Source: an uncultured Christensenella sp.
GTDB taxonomy: Bacteria > Bacillota > Clostridia > Christensenellales > Borkfalkiaceae
DNA length: 64,000 bases
Assembly (NCBI GenBank): GCA_910586245.1
Contig: CAJUFY010000002.1
Span: forward strand, 186,001 to 250,000
Direction of reading: 5' to 3'
Below the pieces are notes generated by a model. The model searched no databases. It saw nothing but the letters and a program-made list of their open reading frames with translations, and had not been told where the DNA came from. Positions within the stretch are counted from its first letter, which is position 1, and each line of letters begins with the position of its first letter. This document shows, piece by piece, positions 50,405 through 59,287 of this stretch. A program made the position numbers and the translations under genes.

Positions 50405-51744
50405 TACTGTTTTAAAATCGCGCTCTTAATGTCGTTTACGTCTTTTAAAATGGTGTCGTTTACTTTTAAGAGCTGGGCGACCTTGTCCCGCGCGTAAATG
50501 ATCGTGGAGTGGTCGCGTCCGCCCATTTCCTTGCCCACGCTCACGAGGGGGAGGGATAGCATTTCGCACATCAGGTAAACGCAAATTTGTCTTGCCCGCA
50601 CGATTTCGTGCCGTTTGTTTTTGCCTAAAAGGTCGGCTTTGGTAATCGAATAATAAGAGCAGGTCGCGCGGATAATGGTTTCGGCGGTGATTTCTTCGGG
50701 CTCTTCCACGTTGATGGACTCCTGCAAAGCGAGCGCGGCGAGCTTGAGCGAAACAGGTTCTTCGTGCAGTTTGCTGGCAAAGATCACGGTGTTCAGCCGC
50801 CCTTCGAGGGTGCGCACGTTGTTGTCGGAATTTTTCACGAGGAACGCGAGCACGTCGTCGGGAATGATCATTTTCTTTTCAAGCGCTTTGCGTTTTAAAA
50901 TCGCCGTTTTCGTTTCGAGATCGGGCGGTTGAATGTCGGCGATCAGTCCGCCTTCGAAGCGGGTGCGCAGTCGTTCTTCCAACGTTTTCAGCTCCTTTGC
51001 GGGGCAGTCGGAAGAAATGACGATTTGTTTGTGCTGCGCGAACAGTTCGTTGAAGGTATGGAAGAACGCTTCCTGCACGCCCGGACCCTTCCAGGACTGG
51101 ATGTCGTCGATGAGCAGCACGTCCACGTTACGGTAGCGGTTACGGAAGCGCGCTTCGGTATCCCTGCCGCCGTGCTTGGAAAACATGCTGTCTACGTATT
51201 CGTTCAAAAAGGTTTCGCTCGTGGTGTAAAGCACTTTCAGCGCGGGTTTCTTTTCGGCGATTTCGTTGGCGATCGCCTGCAAAAGGTGCGTTTTGCCCAG
51301 CCCCGAACTGCCGTAAATGTACAGCGGGTTAAAATTTTCGCCGGGCGCCGCCGCGACCGATTTCGCCGCCGCCAACACGAATTTGTTCGAGCTTCCCTCG
51401 ACGAACGAATCGAACGTGTACCGCTTGTCGAGCATAACGGGCTGTTCTTCCACGGCGTCCGGCATTTCGTTGAGGGTGTATGTTTCGCTGCCCTCTACGG
51501 TAATGACGAGATCGGTGAGCCCGACTTCGGCGGAAACGACCGCTTCGCGGAGTTTGCCCAGATGATGTTTGTTGATTGCGTTTGCGATCAGCTCGGTCGC
51601 CGCCTGCAACACGATTTTACGGTTGACGACGTCTACGGGCGCGAGCGGTTCCACGAACGTGGAATAGGAAATCGGATTGATGAGTTTTTCCGCACGCTCT
51701 TTGATTTTATTCCATAAAACTTCGAGTTGAGTAATTTCCGCCAT
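50404..51744 (-). CDS. dnaA: Chromosomal replication initiator DnaA
   Basis: A 446-residue DnaA. Domain I is about 1-85, a short linker follows, and the AAA+ domain has Walker A GSSGLGKT at 145-152 and Walker B DVLLIDDIQ. The C-terminal DNA-binding domain ends VGKEMGGRDHSTIIYARDK. It binds DnaA boxes to open oriC. GAGGA precedes the ATG. Unlike the common dnaA-dnaN-recF order, dnaA here diverges from recF and is cotranslated with mnmG; dnaN is missing. Confidence 0.97.
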   Translation of the reverse strand: MAEITQLEVLWNKIKERAEKLINPISYSTFVEPLAPVDVVNRKIVLQAATELIANAINKHHLGKLREAVVSAEVGLTDLVITVEGSETYTLNEMPDAVEEQPVMLDKRYTFDSFVEGSSNKFVLAAAKSVAAAPGENFNPLYIYGSSGLGKTHLLQAIANEIAEKKPALKVLYTTSETFLNEYVDSMFSKHGGRDTEARFRNRYRNVDVLLIDDIQSWKGPGVQEAFFHTFNELFAQHKQIVISSDCPAKELKTLEERLRTRFEGGLIADIQPPDLETKTAILKRKALEKKMIIPDDVLAFLVKNSDNNVRTLEGRLNTVIFASKLHEEPVSLKLAALALQESINVEEPEEITAETIIRATCSYYSITKADLLGKNKRHEIVRARQICVYLMCEMLSLPLVSVGKEMGGRDHSTIIYARDKVAQLLKVNDTILKDVNDIKSAILKQ

Positions 51745-51781
51745 TTTTTCCTCGCAAACGCTTTCTCTTTTTTTTCGGATT

Positions 51782-51790
51782 TGGTATAAT
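51782..51790 (+). promoter_or_regulatory. Extended -10 promoter toward recF
   Basis: TGG-TATAAT at 51782-51790. A -35 box is weak (TTTCTC at 51762-51767). The leader to recF would be about 78 bases. Confidence 0.55.
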
Positions 51791-51798
51791 AAGTCGAA

Positions 51799-51813
51799 GG
51801 GGAATGATTCCCC
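51799..51813. repeat. Inverted repeat between face-to-face promoters
   Basis: GGGGAAT-G-ATTCCCC, perfect, with short outer symmetry. It lies between the recF -10 box and the oppositely directed dnaA -10 box, at the predicted start points of both transcripts. Confidence 0.75.
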
Positions 51814-51822
51814 GATGCTTCA

Positions 51823-51851
51823 ATTATAGTACAAAACCGCCCAAAAAGAAA
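51823..51851 (-). promoter_or_regulatory. Promoter toward dnaA
   Basis: Minus strand: TTTCTT (51851-51846), 17 bases, TATAAT (51828-51823). Confidence 0.6.
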
Positions 51852-51874
51852 GTGTTTTCGCCCGAAATTCGATT

Positions 51875-52960
51875 ATGGTAATAAAAAAATTAACCCTCGA
51901 CAATTTCAGAAATTACGAACACGAGAGTTTTTCCTTTTCGGAAGGGCTCAACGTGCTTACGGGCAAAAACGCGCAGGGCAAGACCAACTGCGCCGAGGCG
52001 GTGTTTTATCTTTGCACGGGCGCTTCGCTGCGCATTCGCCACGACCGCCAGCTCATTCGCAAGGGAACGGATTTCGCCCGCATTTCCGCATTGGCGGAAA
52101 GCCGATTCGGAAGCGTGTCGCTGGAAGCGGTCGTATTCGAAAACAAGCGCGAACTCTACGTCAACGGCAACAAACTCGCGCGTCCCGTCGATTTGCTGGG
52201 GAATATGAACAGCGTGTTCTTTTCGCCCGGGGAGCTGCGGCTTATTCAGGACGGGCCCGACGAACGCCGCCGCTTTCTGAATCTTTCCATTTCGCAGACT
52301 TCGCGCGATTACTGCGTGTCGCTCAACCGATTTCAGAAGATTCTCGATCAGCGCAACAATCTGCTCAAAGACCGCTGTTTCGGCGTGATCGAAGAAACGC
52401 TTCCCGTCTGGGACGAACAGCTTGCTGCTTACGCCGCGGCGGTAATCCGCAAGCGCAGGGAATATCTCGGCATGCTCTCGCCGCTCGCCGCCGAAGCACA
52501 CGCCTATCTGACCGATGGCGCCGAATCCCTTTCGCTCGACATGGACGGCGATTATCCTGCCGAGGAAGAGGGGATTCGCGCAAAACTGCTCCGTCTGCTC
52601 GAAAATTCGCGCGAGCGGGATATCCGTCTCGGCTATACCACGGTGGGGCCTCACCGCGACGACCTGCGCGTTGCGATCGGGGGCGCGGACGCGCGCGGGT
52701 ACGCTTCGCAGGGGCAGGCGCGCACGGCGGCGCTTGCGATGAAGCTTGCGGAAACGGAAATTTTCAAACGGTACGCAGGCGAATCGCCCGTACTCATTTT
52801 GGACGACGTGATGAGCGAACTTGATCTTCCGCGCCGCAAAAAGCTGCTTGCGCGGGTCAAGGATTTGCAGTGTATACTCACCTGTACGCACGCCGAACGG
52901 GTGCTGTACGGAACGGAGAGCAACCGCATTCGCATTCACGGCGGGAGAATCGTGGAATGA
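51875..52960 (+). CDS. recF: RecF, recombination mediator
   Basis: A 361-residue SMC-like ATPase that loads RecA at gaps with RecO and RecR. Walker A is TGKNAQGKTN near 29-38, with FRNYE near 11, PGELRLIQDGPDERRRFLN and the C-terminal signature/Walker B TVGPHRDDLR, ASQGQART and PVLILDDVMSELD. No clear Shine-Dalgarno sequence precedes the ATG. It overlaps the PHP gene by ATGA. The usual neighbours dnaN and gyrB are absent. Confidence 0.95.
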   Translation: MVIKKLTLDNFRNYEHESFSFSEGLNVLTGKNAQGKTNCAEAVFYLCTGASLRIRHDRQLIRKGTDFARISALAESRFGSVSLEAVVFENKRELYVNGNKLARPVDLLGNMNSVFFSPGELRLIQDGPDERRRFLNLSISQTSRDYCVSLNRFQKILDQRNNLLKDRCFGVIEETLPVWDEQLAAYAAAVIRKRREYLGMLSPLAAEAHAYLTDGAESLSLDMDGDYPAEEEGIRAKLLRLLENSRERDIRLGYTTVGPHRDDLRVAIGGADARGYASQGQARTAALAMKLAETEIFKRYAGESPVLILDDVMSELDLPRRKKLLARVKDLQCILTCTHAERVLYGTESNRIRIHGGRIVE

Positions 52961-53799
52961 GGGCGGATCTGCATTTGCATACCGTCTATTCGGACGGCGC
53001 GTATTTGCCCGAAGAAATCGCGCGCAGGGCGGCTCAAGCGCGCGTGGAGCTGATTTCCGTCACCGATCACGACAGCATGGAGGGCGCGGACGAAAAGCGC
53101 GCCGCTGCGGAAAAATACGGGTTGCGGTACGTGGACGGCTGGGAAATTTCGGCGTACCGCGGCGCGGTCAAGGTGCACGTGCTCGGCTACGGCTGCGCGC
53201 GCGGGGAAGCGTACCGCGCGTTTTTGCAAGCGCGGCGGGAGGGCGTGCTCGTCCGCGCGCGGGATATGATCGAAAAAGCAAACGCGTTGTTCGGATTTAC
53301 CGTTACGCTCGAAGCTGCGCAGGCGCGGCAGGTCAAACGAGACGCGCCGCTCCATACCATGCACGTTGCGGGCGCCTTCGCCGAACGGCTGGGGGAGGAC
53401 CCGATCGAGGTTTACCGCAAATATTTTTCGGCGGGGAAGCCAGCTTTTTCGCAGTTGTGCCGCCCTTCGCCCGAAGAGGCGGTCGAAGTGATCCGCGCCT
53501 GCGGCGGAATCTCGTCGCTTGCGCACCCCGCCCGCATCCGTCTGCCGTTTGCCGAACGCGAAGCGTTGATGGACGGGTTGTGCGCGCGCGGATTGAACGG
53601 AATAGAATGCTTTCATACTTCGCATACTGTCGGCGACAGGGAATATTTCACGGCGTATGCGCATGCGCGCGGACTTCTGGTCACGGGCGGTTCGGATTTT
53701 CATAAGGACGGCACCGACCGCATTCTGGGTCTGCCCGAATTTCACGCTTCCGCACGGCTGCTTTCGGCGTTGGAGATTCCCGTTCGAGGGAGCAAATGA
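52957..53799 (+). CDS. PHP-domain phosphoesterase, RNase AM/TrpH-like
   Basis: A 280-residue PHP-domain metal phosphoesterase. Metal ligands are visible as DLHLHT (His6, His8), TDHDS (Asp37-His38-Asp39), HTMHVA, SLAHPAR and the C-terminal GGSDFHKD. The closest family is the YciV/TrpH (RNase AM, 3',5'-nucleoside bisphosphatase) group; the substrate is not certain. The start is ATG 52957, overlapping the recF stop by ATGA. Confidence 0.85.
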   Translation: MRADLHLHTVYSDGAYLPEEIARRAAQARVELISVTDHDSMEGADEKRAAAEKYGLRYVDGWEISAYRGAVKVHVLGYGCARGEAYRAFLQARREGVLVRARDMIEKANALFGFTVTLEAAQARQVKRDAPLHTMHVAGAFAERLGEDPIEVYRKYFSAGKPAFSQLCRPSPEEAVEVIRACGGISSLAHPARIRLPFAEREALMDGLCARGLNGIECFHTSHTVGDREYFTAYAHARGLLVTGGSDFHKDGTDRILGLPEFHASARLLSALEIPVRGSK

Positions 53800-55073
53800 C
53801 GAATTTTTTTCATGCTGCGATATCGCTCCTCCTTGCGGGGAGCTTTTTATTTGCGCCCGTTTCCCGTACGGGTAAGGTGCGGGAGGGCGTGTGCGTCAAC
53901 GGGCAAAACGTGGGCGGGATGTCCTATGCGGAAGCCGAAAATTCCGTGCGTGCGGGGCTGTTTCGCACGCCCTTTACGGTGCATACGCCCGCGGGGGATT
54001 TTACGCCCGATTTAACGTATACCGACGATCTTGCAAAACTTTTGCGCAAGGCGAAGAAGGGGGCGGAACTCACGGTGCAATACACCCGTACGTGGGCGAC
54101 TGCCGAAGAGGATATTCTGGAATATTGCAGACGCAGCGCTTGTGATCCGACGGACGCGCGTGCGTTTTTCGACGGCGTGCAATTTACCTATACGCCCGAA
54201 CGGAGCGGCACGATCTGCGATTACCGTATGTCTTTGGAAACCGCGCTCGAAGCGTTCGAAGCGGGCGAAACGGAAACCGCGCTCTGCACGCGGGAATCCG
54301 AGCCCTCCGTTTCGCTTTCGGAAATGAAAGCGCGCACCCGAAAACTGGGCGCGTATACGACTTATTTCGACGGCACGAACACGCCGCGCCGCCATAATAT
54401 CGCCCTCGCCGCGCAAAAGATCAACGGAACGATTTTAAATCCGGGCGAAGAATTTTCGTTCAACGCCGTCGTGGGAAAACGCACGCGGGAAAACGGGTTC
54501 GAAGAAGCGGCGATCATTCTCGACGGCGAATTCGTGCCGGGCGTGGGCGGCGGCGTATGTCAGGCGAGCACGACGCTTATGAACGCCGCGCTGCACGCGG
54601 GACTGGCGGTGACGGAAAGCCGCAACCATTCGCTTTCGGTGGGATACGTTTCCCCTTCGCTCGACGCGATGGTTTCCGATTCCAGCGATCTGAAATTTAA
54701 AAATCCCTATCCGTATCCCGTCTATTTGGGCACCGCGACGGGGGAAAACTACGTGCGGTTTACCGTATACGGCAAACCGGACGGAAAGCGGTACGAAACG
54801 GAGAGCCGCGTGCGCTTCTATCTTCCGCCGCCGCCCGCGGAAATCGTGGAAGGGGATACGGAAGAAGTCATCAGGGAAGCGAAGGAGGGGCTTGCGAGCG
54901 AAAGCTATCTGCTCGTATACGACAAGAACGGCGCGTTGCTGAGCCGCACGCTGCTGCGCAGGGATACCTACGCCGCCCGCAAGGGAATTTATCAGATCAA
55001 AAAAGTGGACGCGGAAGGTGCGGAAGGGGAGAAAGAAGAAAAAAATTCGGAAAATCCGCGTGAAATAAGTTGA
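53796..55073 (+). CDS. VanW-family exported protein
   Basis: A 425-residue protein with an N-terminal hydrophobic segment (about 4-22), a peptidoglycan-binding-4-like region, and the VanW domain with KTRKLGAYTTYF, NGTILNPGEEFSFN and VPGVGGGVCQASTTL. The C-terminal 60 residues are charged. VanW proteins accompany some vancomycin-resistance clusters but have no proven function, and no van genes are nearby. It overlaps the PHP gene by ATGA. Confidence 0.88.
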   Translation: MTNFFHAAISLLLAGSFLFAPVSRTGKVREGVCVNGQNVGGMSYAEAENSVRAGLFRTPFTVHTPAGDFTPDLTYTDDLAKLLRKAKKGAELTVQYTRTWATAEEDILEYCRRSACDPTDARAFFDGVQFTYTPERSGTICDYRMSLETALEAFEAGETETALCTRESEPSVSLSEMKARTRKLGAYTTYFDGTNTPRRHNIALAAQKINGTILNPGEEFSFNAVVGKRTRENGFEEAAIILDGEFVPGVGGGVCQASTTLMNAALHAGLAVTESRNHSLSVGYVSPSLDAMVSDSSDLKFKNPYPYPVYLGTATGENYVRFTVYGKPDGKRYETESRVRFYLPPPPAEIVEGDTEEVIREAKEGLASESYLLVYDKNGALLSRTLLRRDTYAARKGIYQIKKVDAEGAEGEKEEKNSENPREIS

Positions 55074-55098
55074 TTTTTTTTCGCATATCCGTTATAAT
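55070..55098 (+). promoter_or_regulatory. Promoter of rplS
   Basis: TTGATT at 55070-55075, overlapping the vanW stop codon, 17 bases, TATAAT at 55093-55098. Confidence 0.88.
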
Positions 55099-55110
55099 CA
55101 ATAACTGACT

Positions 55111-55150
55111 TCGGGCGTTCCTCTGCCGCACAGCCGGGAATGAACGTCGC
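55111..55150 (+). promoter_or_regulatory. Possible L19 leader structure
   Basis: The 5' UTR of rplS can fold with CGTTC (55116-55120)/GAACG (55142-55146) enclosing a GC-rich loop region. Its place fits an L19 autoregulatory leader, but I cannot confirm the family match. Confidence 0.35.
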
Positions 55151-55170
55151 GTAAAATCGGAGGTAAAGTC

Positions 55171-55512
55171 ATGGGACTCATCGAGGCAATCGAAGCCGAA
55201 GGCATGAAGCAGGAAGTTCCCCAGTTCAACGTAGGCGACACCGTGAAAGTCGGCTACCGCATCATCGAAGGCGGAAAGGAAAGAATCCAGAACTTCGAGG
55301 GCGTAGTCATCGCCAAAAAGAACGGCGGAATCCGCGAAACGTTTACCGTGCGCCGTCTTTCGTTCGGCGTGGGCGTGGAACGTTGCTTCCCCTTGCATTC
55401 CCCCAAGGTGGCGTACGTCACCGTAGTGAGAGCGGGCAAAGTGAGAAGAGCGAAACTCTATTACTTGCGCGGGCTTACGGGGAAAGCGGCAAAAATCAAG
55501 GAAAAGAAGTAA
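55171..55512 (+). CDS. rplS: 50S ribosomal protein L19
   Basis: A 113-residue L19 located at the subunit interface. Conserved stretches are FNVGDTVKVGYRI, RIQNFEGVVIAKK, TFTVRRLSFGVGVERCFPLHSP and RRAKLYYLRGLTGKAAKI. GGAGG precedes the ATG. It stands alone, without the usual trmD/rimM/rpsP upstream. Confidence 0.97.
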   Translation: MGLIEAIEAEGMKQEVPQFNVGDTVKVGYRIIEGGKERIQNFEGVVIAKKNGGIRETFTVRRLSFGVGVERCFPLHSPKVAYVTVVRAGKVRRAKLYYLRGLTGKAAKIKEKK

Positions 55513-55528
55513 TTTTTCAAAGAGAACG

Positions 55529-55564
55529 AACAGCGCGTCAAAAGTCAATGACCGCTGTTTTTTC
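55529..55564 (+). terminator. Terminator of rplS
   Basis: AACAGCG plus GTCA pairs with TGAC plus CGCTGTT, followed by TTTTTC. Confidence 0.85.
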
Positions 55565-55619
55565 TTTTTGCAAAGAAATTTTTCCCCTTTAAAAAATTCG
55601 CGAAAGTTCCGAAAAACCG

Positions 55620-55648
55620 TTTACAATTTTAATTTTATCGGTTAGAAT
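55620..55648 (+). promoter_or_regulatory. Promoter of PMT-like gene
   Basis: TTTACA at 55620-55625, 17 bases, TAGAAT at 55643-55648. A second -10-like TATAAT lies at 55660-55665 without a good -35. Confidence 0.7.
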
Positions 55649-55682
55649 AGTAAAAACAATATAATAGGGAATACATTTGATT

Positions 55683-57734
55683 ATGAAAAAGTCCAGATTC
55701 AAAAATTTATCTGCATATTTGATCGCGTTTCTCGCGCTCGCGTTCGTATTTCTGGCGTTCGGTCTGGGAACGCTCGGCTCGGCGGTTTCCACGGGAAAGT
55801 CTTACGAACTTTTTACTTCCTCGAAAGAGGACGAAAATCCCAACGTCGTGTTCCGTCTTTCCAACCCCGTAAGCAAGAAGGCGGACGGTTCGACCGAAAC
55901 GACGTATCTTACGTTGAAACACGTCTACGTGAACGTCGGCACGCTGTACGGCAGCGCGGGCAAAGACGTGAGCATCCGTCTGAACCGCGGCACTTCTTCC
56001 AATTCGTTCAGTTCGTCCTCCTCTTATCAGTGGACGGCGATGCTGGAAAATTTGACGCCCGCGCCCGTGGAAGAGGACAAGAAAAGCACCGCCGTGAAAG
56101 ACGCGCAATTCAACTGGGTTGCGCCGTTCGACGAACAGATCGTAAAAAATTCCGCAGACGGGTACAAGGTGCAGAGTTATTCTTATTACCGTCTTACCGC
56201 GCCGTCGAACAACATTCTCGTAAACGAAATCGTGTTCGTGGGCGAAAAACTCACTTCTTCCAACGGCGAGGGAACGGGGGAATTTTACGTGATTCCCGCG
56301 CAGGTTTATTCCGCAACGCCTTATAACCACGAAACCAACGAATCCGCAAAACGGCGCGCGGGCGCGCTCATTGACAAACAGAAGATGCCGAATACGGCGC
56401 AATCTTCGTTCAGCCGTCTTTCGCCCGAAGAGAGCGCTATTATGGCGTCGATTGCGGAAATGCGTCTCGGCAATACCTATGCGGAAAAGAACGTCTACCA
56501 CGGCGATACCGTGTACAATACGCTGGGCACGAGCGTACTCGCGCTCGGCACGCTGATCTTCGGCATGAGTCCGTTCGGGTTGCGTTTCTTCCCGATGCTC
56601 GCCTCTTTCGGCGTACTCGTGCTCGGTTATTTCTTTGCAAAAGCATTGTTCAAAAGCGAAAAGGCGGGGTTTGCATTCGCGCTCGTTTACGCGCTTTGCA
56701 ATTTCTCGTTCGGGCTGGGGCATCTGGGCACGCCTTTGATGCTCGGCGTATTCTTCTTCGTTGCTTCGCTGTACGCCTGCTACTCTTTCTATGCCCGCGG
56801 CATGAAGACGGCGCACGTGCTGAGTGCGTTGCCGCTCATCGTTTCCGGTCTGTGCGGCGCGGCGGCAATCTGCGTGAACGGCGCGTTCCTGATCCCCGTT
56901 CTGGGCGTGGTCGGGTTGTTTGCGGCGGGGATCGTGCGCCAACGGAAAGCGCGCAGATACTATCTCGATCTTGCGATCGAAGAAGCGGAGGCGGAAGAAC
57001 GGGCGCTTGCCGATCGGCGCGGAAGCCGGACGGAAGAACTTCCCGCCCCCAAAGGGAAAGAAAAAGTGGTGGCGGTGCTTACGGAATACCGCAACAAAAC
57101 GGCGGTGGCGGCGGCTTCTTTTGCGACGAGCCTCATCGTGGGCGCGCTCTTCTTTTCGCTCGTATTCCTCGTTCCGATGTATTATCTTGCGGTCAAGCTG
57201 TTCGATAATCCCGCTTCCCCGCAGATGAATATTTTCCTGCTTGCGGCGCACTATTTTGCAGGAGGGTATACGGGCGGCACGGCGGCAAACGCCTGGACGG
57301 TGCCGTATACGCTCTTCGTTGGCAGCGGCAGCGTGTACGCGATTACGGCGGTCGTTATGAACGTCGTTGCTTTGCTTGCGGGCTTGTGCGGAATCGCGTT
57401 CGCAATTTGGCGCATCGTACTCGTCTGCACGGGGAAAGCGGAAAAGAGCGAACTTCGCAGTTTGGTCGTTCTGCTCGGCGCGCTTGCGCTTTCGCTCGTT
57501 ACGACGGCGTTCGCGCAGGGCGGACACGCGTTCCTGATGCTTGCGTACGCGTTCGCGTTCGTGCTTGCGGGCGGCGCGGTCAAGCATTTTACCGAGGCGG
57601 AGGGCAAGACGGCAAAGATTGCCAAAGCCGTTTGCATCACGGGAATCGTGTTGCTCGGCGTCTGCTTCCTGCTGGCGGCGGTGTTTACCTTTTCCGTTCC
57701 GCTTCCTGCGGCGTTCATGAACAGGTTCGTTTGA
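55683..57734 (+). CDS. Polytopic PMT/GT-C-like membrane protein, catalytic motifs lost
   Basis: A roughly 683-residue membrane protein. Helix 1 (about 10-32) is followed by a beta-rich extracytoplasmic domain of about 200 residues, perhaps discoidin-like, then about ten helices. The segment TLGTSVLALGTLIFGMSPFGLRFFPML aligns by eye with the HPPLGK...NPFGWR region of PMT/GT39 glycosyltransferases, but the HPP, Lys and catalytic acids are missing. A charged cytoplasmic loop (RQRKARRYYLDL...) sits mid-protein. A TTG at 55677 has better spacing to AGGGA and is an alternative start. Function unknown. Confidence 0.75.
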   Translation: MKKSRFKNLSAYLIAFLALAFVFLAFGLGTLGSAVSTGKSYELFTSSKEDENPNVVFRLSNPVSKKADGSTETTYLTLKHVYVNVGTLYGSAGKDVSIRLNRGTSSNSFSSSSSYQWTAMLENLTPAPVEEDKKSTAVKDAQFNWVAPFDEQIVKNSADGYKVQSYSYYRLTAPSNNILVNEIVFVGEKLTSSNGEGTGEFYVIPAQVYSATPYNHETNESAKRRAGALIDKQKMPNTAQSSFSRLSPEESAIMASIAEMRLGNTYAEKNVYHGDTVYNTLGTSVLALGTLIFGMSPFGLRFFPMLASFGVLVLGYFFAKALFKSEKAGFAFALVYALCNFSFGLGHLGTPLMLGVFFFVASLYACYSFYARGMKTAHVLSALPLIVSGLCGAAAICVNGAFLIPVLGVVGLFAAGIVRQRKARRYYLDLAIEEAEAEERALADRRGSRTEELPAPKGKEKVVAVLTEYRNKTAVAAASFATSLIVGALFFSLVFLVPMYYLAVKLFDNPASPQMNIFLLAAHYFAGGYTGGTAANAWTVPYTLFVGSGSVYAITAVVMNVVALLAGLCGIAFAIWRIVLVCTGKAEKSELRSLVVLLGALALSLVTTAFAQGGHAFLMLAYAFAFVLAGGAVKHFTEAEGKTAKIAKAVCITGIVLLGVCFLLAAVFTFSVPLPAAFMNRFV

Positions 57735-57761
57735 CGCCCGTTTTAGAACGAAGGAGAGAAT

Positions 57762-59285
57762 ATGGTTGCAAAAATCATTTGTTACACGCTGAACGGACTG
57801 GAAGGCGTGCCGATCGAGGTTGAAACGGACGTCAATAAGGGCGTGCCCCAGTACGAAATGGTGGGCTTGCCCGATACTGCGGTAAAAGAGAGCAAGGAAC
57901 GCGTGCGCTCCGCGCTGAAAAACAGCGGAATGCTCTTTCCGATGAATAAAATTACCATCAATTTCGCGCCTGCCGACATCAAGAAAGAAGGAGCTTCCTT
58001 CGATCTTGCCGTGGCGGTGAGTTTGTTAAAGGCGAGCGAACAGCTCGTCGGCGCCGACCTCAGCCAAACGGTGTTTTTGGGCGAACTCGCGCTGAACGGC
58101 GATTTGCGTCCTGTTTCGGGGTTGCTTCCGATTTTGATTTCCGCAAAGGGACACGGATTTACGAAATTTATCATTCCCGCGGGCAACGCGAAAGAAGCGG
58201 CGTTTTTGGGCGGTGCGGAAATTTACCCCGCGCATTCGCTCGCTCAGGTCGTAAAACATCTTGCGGGATTCAATACGATCCCGCCCCTTGAAACGCAAAC
58301 GTTTGTCGTTTCGAACGGGGGAAAGGGTTCTTCCGATCTGAAATTCGTAAAAGGACAGCCGATGGCGCGCCGCGCGCTCGAAATCGCGGTGGCGGGCGGG
58401 CACAACCTGCTCATGGTCGGACCGCCCGGAACGGGCAAGACGATGCTTGCGCGCTGTCTGCCTACGGTCATGCCCGATCTTACGTTTGAAGAGGCGCTTG
58501 AAATTACCAAAATTCATTCGGTTGCGGGCACGCTGGGCGAACAGGGGATCGTGAGTATCCGTCCCTTCCGTACCCCGCACCATACGGCGACGACCGTTTC
58601 GATGTGCGGCGGCGGAAACCGCGTCGTGCATCCGGGCGAAATTTCGCTTGCGCACGGCGGCGTTCTCTTTTTGGACGAATTGCCCGAGTATAAGCGTTCG
58701 ACGCTCGAAGCGCTGCGCCAGCCCCTCGAAGACGGCGTGATCACCGTTTCGCGCGCGGGCGGCACGTTTACGTATCCCGCGCGCTTTATGCTGTGCGCGA
58801 GCATGAATCCCTGCCCCTGCGGCAATTACGGCTCCGCCGAGCGCACTTGCAGCTGCACGGCTTCGGAAATCCGCCGTTACCGTAAAAAAGTTTCGGGACC
58901 CTTGCTCGACCGTATCGATTTGCAGGTGGAAGTCGATAATATTTCTTACGACGATCTTGTCGCTTCGGCGGAAAACGAGAGTTCGGAAACGGTCAAAAAA
59001 CGGGTGGACGCGGCAAGACGCATTCAGCACAACCGCTTCGAAGAGAGCGGAATCAACACCAACGCAGAAATGGGCGAACGGGAACTTTCCGCGTTTTGCG
59101 CGCTCGATGCGGAAGGGGATCGGATTTTGCGCGCCGCGTTCGAAAAAATGAATCTTTCGGCGCGCGCCCGCGGAAGAATCATCAAAGTCGCGCGGACGAT
59201 CGCCGATCTCGACAACAGCGAAGCGATCAAACCCAAACACGTGTTCGAAGCGGTTTCGTACCGCATTTACGATAAGCTGGATTGA
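57762..59285 (+). CDS. yifB: YifB/ComM-family Mg-chelatase-like ATPase
   Basis: A 507-residue AAA+ protein. It has a Lon-like N-terminal domain (about 1-170), Mg-chelatase ATPase core with GPPGTGKTMLARCLP near residue 222, GVLFLDELPE, and a C-terminal Mg_chelatase_C domain. ComM-type proteins are branch-migration helicases acting in natural transformation and recombination. GAAGGAGA precedes the ATG. It is followed two bases later by dprA, strengthening a DNA-uptake/recombination link. Confidence 0.93.
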   Translation: MVAKIICYTLNGLEGVPIEVETDVNKGVPQYEMVGLPDTAVKESKERVRSALKNSGMLFPMNKITINFAPADIKKEGASFDLAVAVSLLKASEQLVGADLSQTVFLGELALNGDLRPVSGLLPILISAKGHGFTKFIIPAGNAKEAAFLGGAEIYPAHSLAQVVKHLAGFNTIPPLETQTFVVSNGGKGSSDLKFVKGQPMARRALEIAVAGGHNLLMVGPPGTGKTMLARCLPTVMPDLTFEEALEITKIHSVAGTLGEQGIVSIRPFRTPHHTATTVSMCGGGNRVVHPGEISLAHGGVLFLDELPEYKRSTLEALRQPLEDGVITVSRAGGTFTYPARFMLCASMNPCPCGNYGSAERTCSCTASEIRRYRKKVSGPLLDRIDLQVEVDNISYDDLVASAENESSETVKKRVDAARRIQHNRFEESGINTNAEMGERELSAFCALDAEGDRILRAAFEKMNLSARARGRIIKVARTIADLDNSEAIKPKHVFEAVSYRIYDKLD

Positions 59286-59287
59286 CG

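Noticed and set aside
51745..51874. oriC between dnaA and recF
   Set aside because: Only 130 bp, no DnaA-box cluster and no AT-rich 13-mer-like repeats seen.
55707..57587. 626-codon minus-strand open frame
   Set aside because: Antisense shadow of the PMT-like gene; Arg/His/Glu-rich with no motif.
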